Origin: CAWUEX02 sp038148375
GTDB lineage: Bacteria > Pseudomonadota > Alphaproteobacteria > Rhodospirillales > Rhodospirillaceae
Direction: 5' to 3'
DNA: 64,000 nucleotides
Assembly (NCBI GenBank): GCA_038148375.1
Contig: JAYQVH010000016.1
Coordinates: 1-64,000 of the forward strand
The position numbers and the translations under genes were made by a program. This document shows, piece by piece, positions 61,116 to 64,000 of this stretch. Numbering within the stretch: the first letter of the stretch is position 1; every line of letters starts with the position of its first letter. The notes beneath the pieces are model-generated. The model ran no database searches. It was not told the origin of the DNA and worked only from the letters and a program-made list of their open reading frames with translations.

Positions 61116-61754
61116 TTAGCGGCCTCGCTCCTGCCGGGCCAGCACGGCCCGCACCGGCGCATAAGAGGTACGGTGATGGGGCGTGACGCCCAACCCGTCC
61201 AGCGCGATTTTATGCTCCGCCGTGCCGTAGCCCTGGTTGTTCTCCCAGCCGTAACCGGGGAACTCCCTGGCCAGCTTCGCCATCATGCGGTCGCGCGAGA
61301 CCTTGGCGACGATGGACGCGGCCGCAATCGACAGGCTGCGGCTGTCGCCCTTGACGACGCTTTGCACGGCATAGGGCAGGCGCGGCATCTGATTGCCATC
61401 GACCAGCGCGGCGTCGACCGGCCCGCCCAGCACATCGGCCAGCGCCTCGACCGCGCGCTGCATCGCCAGATAGGTCGCCTGAAGAATGTTGTGGGCGTCG
61501 ATCTCCTCAACCGTCGCCACACCGATGGCAAACGTCGCGGCGGGACTGGCTTCAAGTGCGGCGTGAATCGTTTCACGCGCCGAGGCCGACAGCTGCTTTG
61601 AATCATTGAGACTGTTCTTGAGGTCCTCGTCGAGCGTCTCGCGGTCCAAGACCGCCGCGCCGGCGACCACCGGCCCGGCCCAGGGCCCGCGCCCCGCTTC
61701 ATCGATGCCCGCGACGGTGCCGCGCAGACGCTGCTCGAGCGAGAAATCAGGCAT
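61116..61754 (-). CDS. rnhB: Ribonuclease HII
   Basis: Removes misincorporated ribonucleotides and RNA primers from DNA. Family motif AGIDEAGRGPWAGPVVAGAAVL near residues 15-36 carries the catalytic Asp and Glu; KQLSASARETI near 70, and the GDSRSLSIAAASIVAKVSRDRMM segment near 145-165 has the last metal ligand. 212 residues, typical. It overlaps the antiporter gene upstream by 8 bases and lies 35 bases ahead of the secreted-protein gene. Confidence 0.96.
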   Translation of the reverse strand: MPDFSLEQRLRGTVAGIDEAGRGPWAGPVVAGAAVLDRETLDEDLKNSLNDSKQLSASARETIHAALEASPAATFAIGVATVEEIDAHNILQATYLAMQRAVEALADVLGGPVDAALVDGNQMPRLPYAVQSVVKGDSRSLSIAAASIVAKVSRDRMMAKLAREFPGYGWENNQGYGTAEHKIALDGLGVTPHHRTSYAPVRAVLARQERGR

Positions 61755-63087
61755 CGGACTTTACCTCTGGCACGGGTTCGGATGGTTTGGCCGCCACCGC
61801 ATGGGCGTGTTTTTTCCTGCGCTGCCAGGTCCACACCCGCCAGCGTTTGATGCCGCGGATCCACAGGCGCACGCTCGCCGCGATCTCGGGTCCGAAGGCA
61901 ATGTCGAAGGTTTCACGCAGGGTCGGGATTTGCGTGCGCGCCACGGCATCGAGGCGCTTGGCGACCATCATCCACAGTGGGCTGAACGCCAGACTGAGCA
62001 CCGTGACCGCGACCATCATCCGCGCGCCGTTGTCGTCGAGGATGCCGCGCTCGGCACTGAGGGTCGCCAGCAGGAAGGAGAACTCGCCGATCTGCGCCAG
62101 TACCACCCCGGCCTGAAACGCCCGTGGCCACGGCTCTCCCATCAGGCGCAGCGCGCCGATGTTGACCGCTGCCTTGATCACCGTGACCAGCAGCAACAGC
62201 GTCAGCACCAGCCCCAGATTGGCCCACAGATAGTCAAGATCGACGAGCAGACCGATGGACAGGAAAAACACCATCATCAGCACCGCTTGTACCGGATGGG
62301 CGTGATGCATCACCGTTGCGCGTAAGGTCGAAGCGCCAATGACCACGCCGGCGATAAACGCGCCATAGGCCGGCGACAATCCGAACACGCCGCTGATGGT
62401 CGCCGCGCCGAAGCACGCGGCCAGGCCGATCAGGGGGCCGAGGTCCGTATGCGACGTGATTCGTTCCGGCATCGGAATTTTCAATTGCTTGTGCGTCAGC
62501 AGCCAGAACAGGCCGGCCATGAAGGCGACCGAGCCCAGCACCGTCGCCGCACCGGACACGCTCATCACGCCATCGGCGATGACCGCCAGCACAAGCATCA
62601 TGGGCACCACGGCGATGTCCTGGGCGATCAGCACGCCGACGGCGACGCGTCCCGTGGTCGTCGCCAGTTCGCCGGTTTGTTCCAGGATTTTGATCACCAC
62701 CGCCGTTGACGACAGCGCGAAGGCAAACCCGGCGAGCACGGCGAGCGCGAAAGTCCAGCCAAGCACGCTCATCAGCAGGAACCCGAGTGCCAAGCCGGCG
62801 CCGGTCTGTATGGCCAGGGTGCCGACGGCCACCTTCCACGAAGAGATAAAGCGGCGGAGGTCCAGCTCCGCACCGACGATGAACAGCAGCATCAGCACGC
62901 CGAGTTCGGCCAGGAGGGCGACGCCCTCGCGGTCCGTCACCAGCCCGAGCCCGGACGGCCCAAGCACCACGCCGGCAAAGATATAGCCCAGCACCGCCGG
63001 CTGGCGCAGGCGCACCATCAGCATGCCGAGCAGAAGCGCGGCCAATATGACCGTGGTGACGCCGAGGATGCCGGGTTCGCTGTGCAT
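61747..63087 (-). CDS. CPA2-family cation:proton antiporter (KefB-like)
   Basis: A 446-residue membrane antiporter with about twelve helices. The family core is ELDLRRFISSWKVAVGTLAIQTGAGLALGFLLMSV and the discontinuous helix region FALSSTAVVIKILEQTGELATTTGRVAVGVLIAQDIAVVPMMLVLA near residue 120-165, with the conserved QD. No C-terminal NAD-binding RCK domain is present, only a basic tail of ~50 residues, so it is the transport unit alone. Potassium or sodium/proton exchange is likely. First gene of the rnhB unit; ATG 63087. Confidence 0.9.
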   Translation of the reverse strand: MHSEPGILGVTTVILAALLLGMLMVRLRQPAVLGYIFAGVVLGPSGLGLVTDREGVALLAELGVLMLLFIVGAELDLRRFISSWKVAVGTLAIQTGAGLALGFLLMSVLGWTFALAVLAGFAFALSSTAVVIKILEQTGELATTTGRVAVGVLIAQDIAVVPMMLVLAVIADGVMSVSGAATVLGSVAFMAGLFWLLTHKQLKIPMPERITSHTDLGPLIGLAACFGAATISGVFGLSPAYGAFIAGVVIGASTLRATVMHHAHPVQAVLMMVFFLSIGLLVDLDYLWANLGLVLTLLLLVTVIKAAVNIGALRLMGEPWPRAFQAGVVLAQIGEFSFLLATLSAERGILDDNGARMMVAVTVLSLAFSPLWMMVAKRLDAVARTQIPTLRETFDIAFGPEIAASVRLWIRGIKRWRVWTWQRRKKHAHAVAAKPSEPVPEVKSDA

Positions 63088-63170
63088 GGCTCAGTTATAC
63101 CAACATTTCGTCGCCGCACAGTGGTGTGAACGTTGACGCGGCGGCGGCAAGCCGCGACAACACCTTAGCC

Positions 63171-63854
63171 ATGACCAAGGTTCCTGCCCTTTCAGTCGTC
63201 ATTCCGACCCTCAATGCCGCGGCGCGCCTGCGCCCCTGCCTGAAGGCCGTCAAAGCGTGGCCCGGCGCGCTTGAAATCGTCGTCATCGACGGCGGATCGG
63301 ACGACGACACCGTGGCCATCGCCCATGCCCAGGACGCCAAGGTTCTGCCGTCCGAGCGTGGGCGCGGCCTTCAGCTGGAGCGCGGCGGCGCGGCGGCCAA
63401 ATCCGATTGGCTGTTGTTTCTGCACGCTGACACCGTTCTTGCCCCTGCCTGGACACAGGCGGCGCTGGCGATGATGCGGGCCGAAGGCCGTGCGCGGGCC
63501 GCGACGTTCCGCTTGAGGCTCGATGATCCGTCACCGGCGGCGCGGCGCGTCGAACGCCTTGTCGCGTGGCGCTGCGAGCGTCTCGGCCTGCCCTATGGCG
63601 ACCAGGGGCTGTTGATCCCGCGCGCGCTGTACGACTCTGTCGGCGGCTACCGCAAACTGCCGCTGATGGAAGACGTCGATCTCATCCGCCGCATCGGACT
63701 CGGAAACGTCGTCCTGCTCGGCGCCGACGCGGTGACGTCTGCAGTGCGCTACCGCCGGGACGGCTGGTGGTGGCGGCCGAGCCGCAATCTGTTCTGTCTG
63801 GCACTTTACTTTCTCGGCCTGCCACTGCGGTGGATTGCGAAGGTGTACGGGTGA
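63171..63854 (+). CDS. Family 2 glycosyltransferase, TIGR04283 (rSAM/selenodomain-associated transferase 2)
   Basis: A 227-residue GT-A glycosyltransferase. LSVVIPTLNAAARLRPCLKAV is at the start, VVIDGGSDDDTVAIAH near residue 40-55, the metal LLFLHADTVLAP near 83-94, and the C-terminal GLPYGDQGLLIPRALYDSVGGYRKLPLMEDVDLIRRI, the TIGR04283 mark (EDVDLxRR). ATG 63171 chosen over the ATG 63126 in a repetitive Ala-rich part. It stands before the TIGR04282 gene, its known partner; both families co-occur with radical SAM/selenoprotein clusters. Exact sugar and acceptor unknown. Confidence 0.88.
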   Translation: MTKVPALSVVIPTLNAAARLRPCLKAVKAWPGALEIVVIDGGSDDDTVAIAHAQDAKVLPSERGRGLQLERGGAAAKSDWLLFLHADTVLAPAWTQAALAMMRAEGRARAATFRLRLDDPSPAARRVERLVAWRCERLGLPYGDQGLLIPRALYDSVGGYRKLPLMEDVDLIRRIGLGNVVLLGADAVTSAVRYRRDGWWWRPSRNLFCLALYFLGLPLRWIAKVYG

Positions 63855-63861
63855 GATCGTG

Positions 63862-63930
63862 ATGACTACACGGGTGAACCCGTCATGAAAAAAGTCGTGA
63901 ACCCGTTATGAAACAAGTCGTGAACCCGTC
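63862..63930 (+). repeat. 23-nt tandem repeat making three coupled 8-codon mini-ORFs
   Basis: Three 23-base copies (63862-63884, 63885-63907, 63908-63930), each starting with ATG and ending with gtgaacccgt plus one base; a fourth partial copy starts the next gene at 63931. Each copy encodes eight codons (MTTRVNPS, MKKVVNPL, MKQVVNPS) and then a TGA that overlaps the next ATG (ATGA at 63885, 63908 and 63931). Because 23 is three times eight minus one, every unit keeps the overlap. Confidence 0.85.
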
Positions 63931-64000
63931 ATGAAAAAAGGCGTCCTGTTGATCATGGCCAAGACGCCGCGCATCGGCGCGGTGAAAACGCGTCTGGCGC
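63931..64000 (+). CDS. TIGR04282 nucleotidyltransferase-like protein (rSAM/selenodomain-associated transferase 1), N-terminal fragment
   Basis: Only the first 23 residues are in the window, MKKGVLLIMAKTPRIGAVK then TRLA. The motif KTPRIGAVKTRL is the nucleotide-binding start of the TIGR04282 family (KxPxxGxVKTRL), which follows TIGR04283 genes as here. The start ATG is the fourth in a row of repeated ATGs (63862, 63885, 63908, 63931); only the last reads into the gene. No typical ribosome site lies directly before it, so it probably depends on coupling to the mini-ORFs. The 3' end is cut off. Confidence 0.85.
   Translation, partial: MKKGVLLIMAKTPRIGAVKTRLA

Noticed and set aside
63862..63942. 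Tandem repeats considered as CRISPR or phage attachment site
   Set aside because: Units touch each other with no spacers, are coupled start/stop codons, and there is no integrase or tRNA nearby.

Overview
The window is a stretch of an alphaproteobacterial chromosome with moderately high GC. It carries a CcrM-type adenine methyltransferase with a GANTC-rich promoter and a CtrA-like site, a SAM-II riboswitch in front of metZ, a metZ-apaG-folE block, argD-argF-hslO, argH-lptM-lysA followed by the alphaproteobacterial TIGR02302/DUF4175 gene, and etfBA with hbd. Closest order cannot be fixed by eye; a Rhodospirillales-like free-living (probably aquatic) bacterium is a reasonable guess. I see no phage, insertion sequence, CRISPR array, tRNA or rRNA gene, and no gene-free gap longer than about 290 bases.

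Layout. 1-6852: a cut-off secretin, a Sel1-repeat lipoprotein, a small membrane protein, a GmhA-like SIS isomerase and three TPR proteins, two fused to glycosyltransferase-like domains; this part looks less GC-rich than the rest and reads as an envelope/surface-glycan accessory block. 6885-11030: SAM-II riboswitch plus terminator, metZ, apaG, folE, trkH. 11034-14667 (minus): lipoprotein, hslO, argF, argD. 14894-17907: lone ABC-2 permease, recX and an MFS exporter. 17904-19502 (minus): type III polyketide synthase with an ICMT-like methyltransferase. 19563-24976 (minus): two alpha/beta hydrolases, a conserved hypothetical gene, PAP2, GT39 and lptG. 25084-28619: a 20-bp palindromic tandem repeat, PduO-type adenosyltransferase, etfBA, hbd. 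28734-31030: a second GT39-PAP2 pair. 31027-37053: tlpA-like, argH, lptM, lysA, TIGR02302. 37063-42203: a very long zinc-ribbon/DUF3426 protein divergent from ftsE-ftsX-ydcF-plsC. 42429-47825: B12-dependent ribonucleotide reductase, NfeD protease, slipin and a hypothetical gene. 47854-53781: a sulfotransferase broken by an in-frame stop, class II aldolase, outer-membrane barrel, a YcnI-PepSY pair and a methyltransferase. 53868-63087: exported carbonic anhydrase, two divergent MscS channels, ccrM, methyltransferase, TlpA, an Asp-box secreted protein, rnhB and a CPA2 antiporter. 63171-64000: the TIGR04283/TIGR04282 transferase pair.

How they work together. Several genes serve the envelope (two GT39-PAP2 pairs, lptG, lptM, plsC, TPR glycosyltransferases, ftsEX, ydcF). 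B12 metabolism is coherent: an adenosyltransferase at 25154 makes the cofactor that the class II reductase at 42429 needs. Sulfur/methyl metabolism is under SAM feedback at metZ. The most unusual signals are at DNA level: a chain of three 8-codon mini-ORFs, coupled by ATGA overlaps and built from a 23-nt repeat, that leads into the last gene (63862-63933); six GANTC sites within 111 bases upstream of ccrM; and the palindromic 20-bp repeats at 25084-25143.
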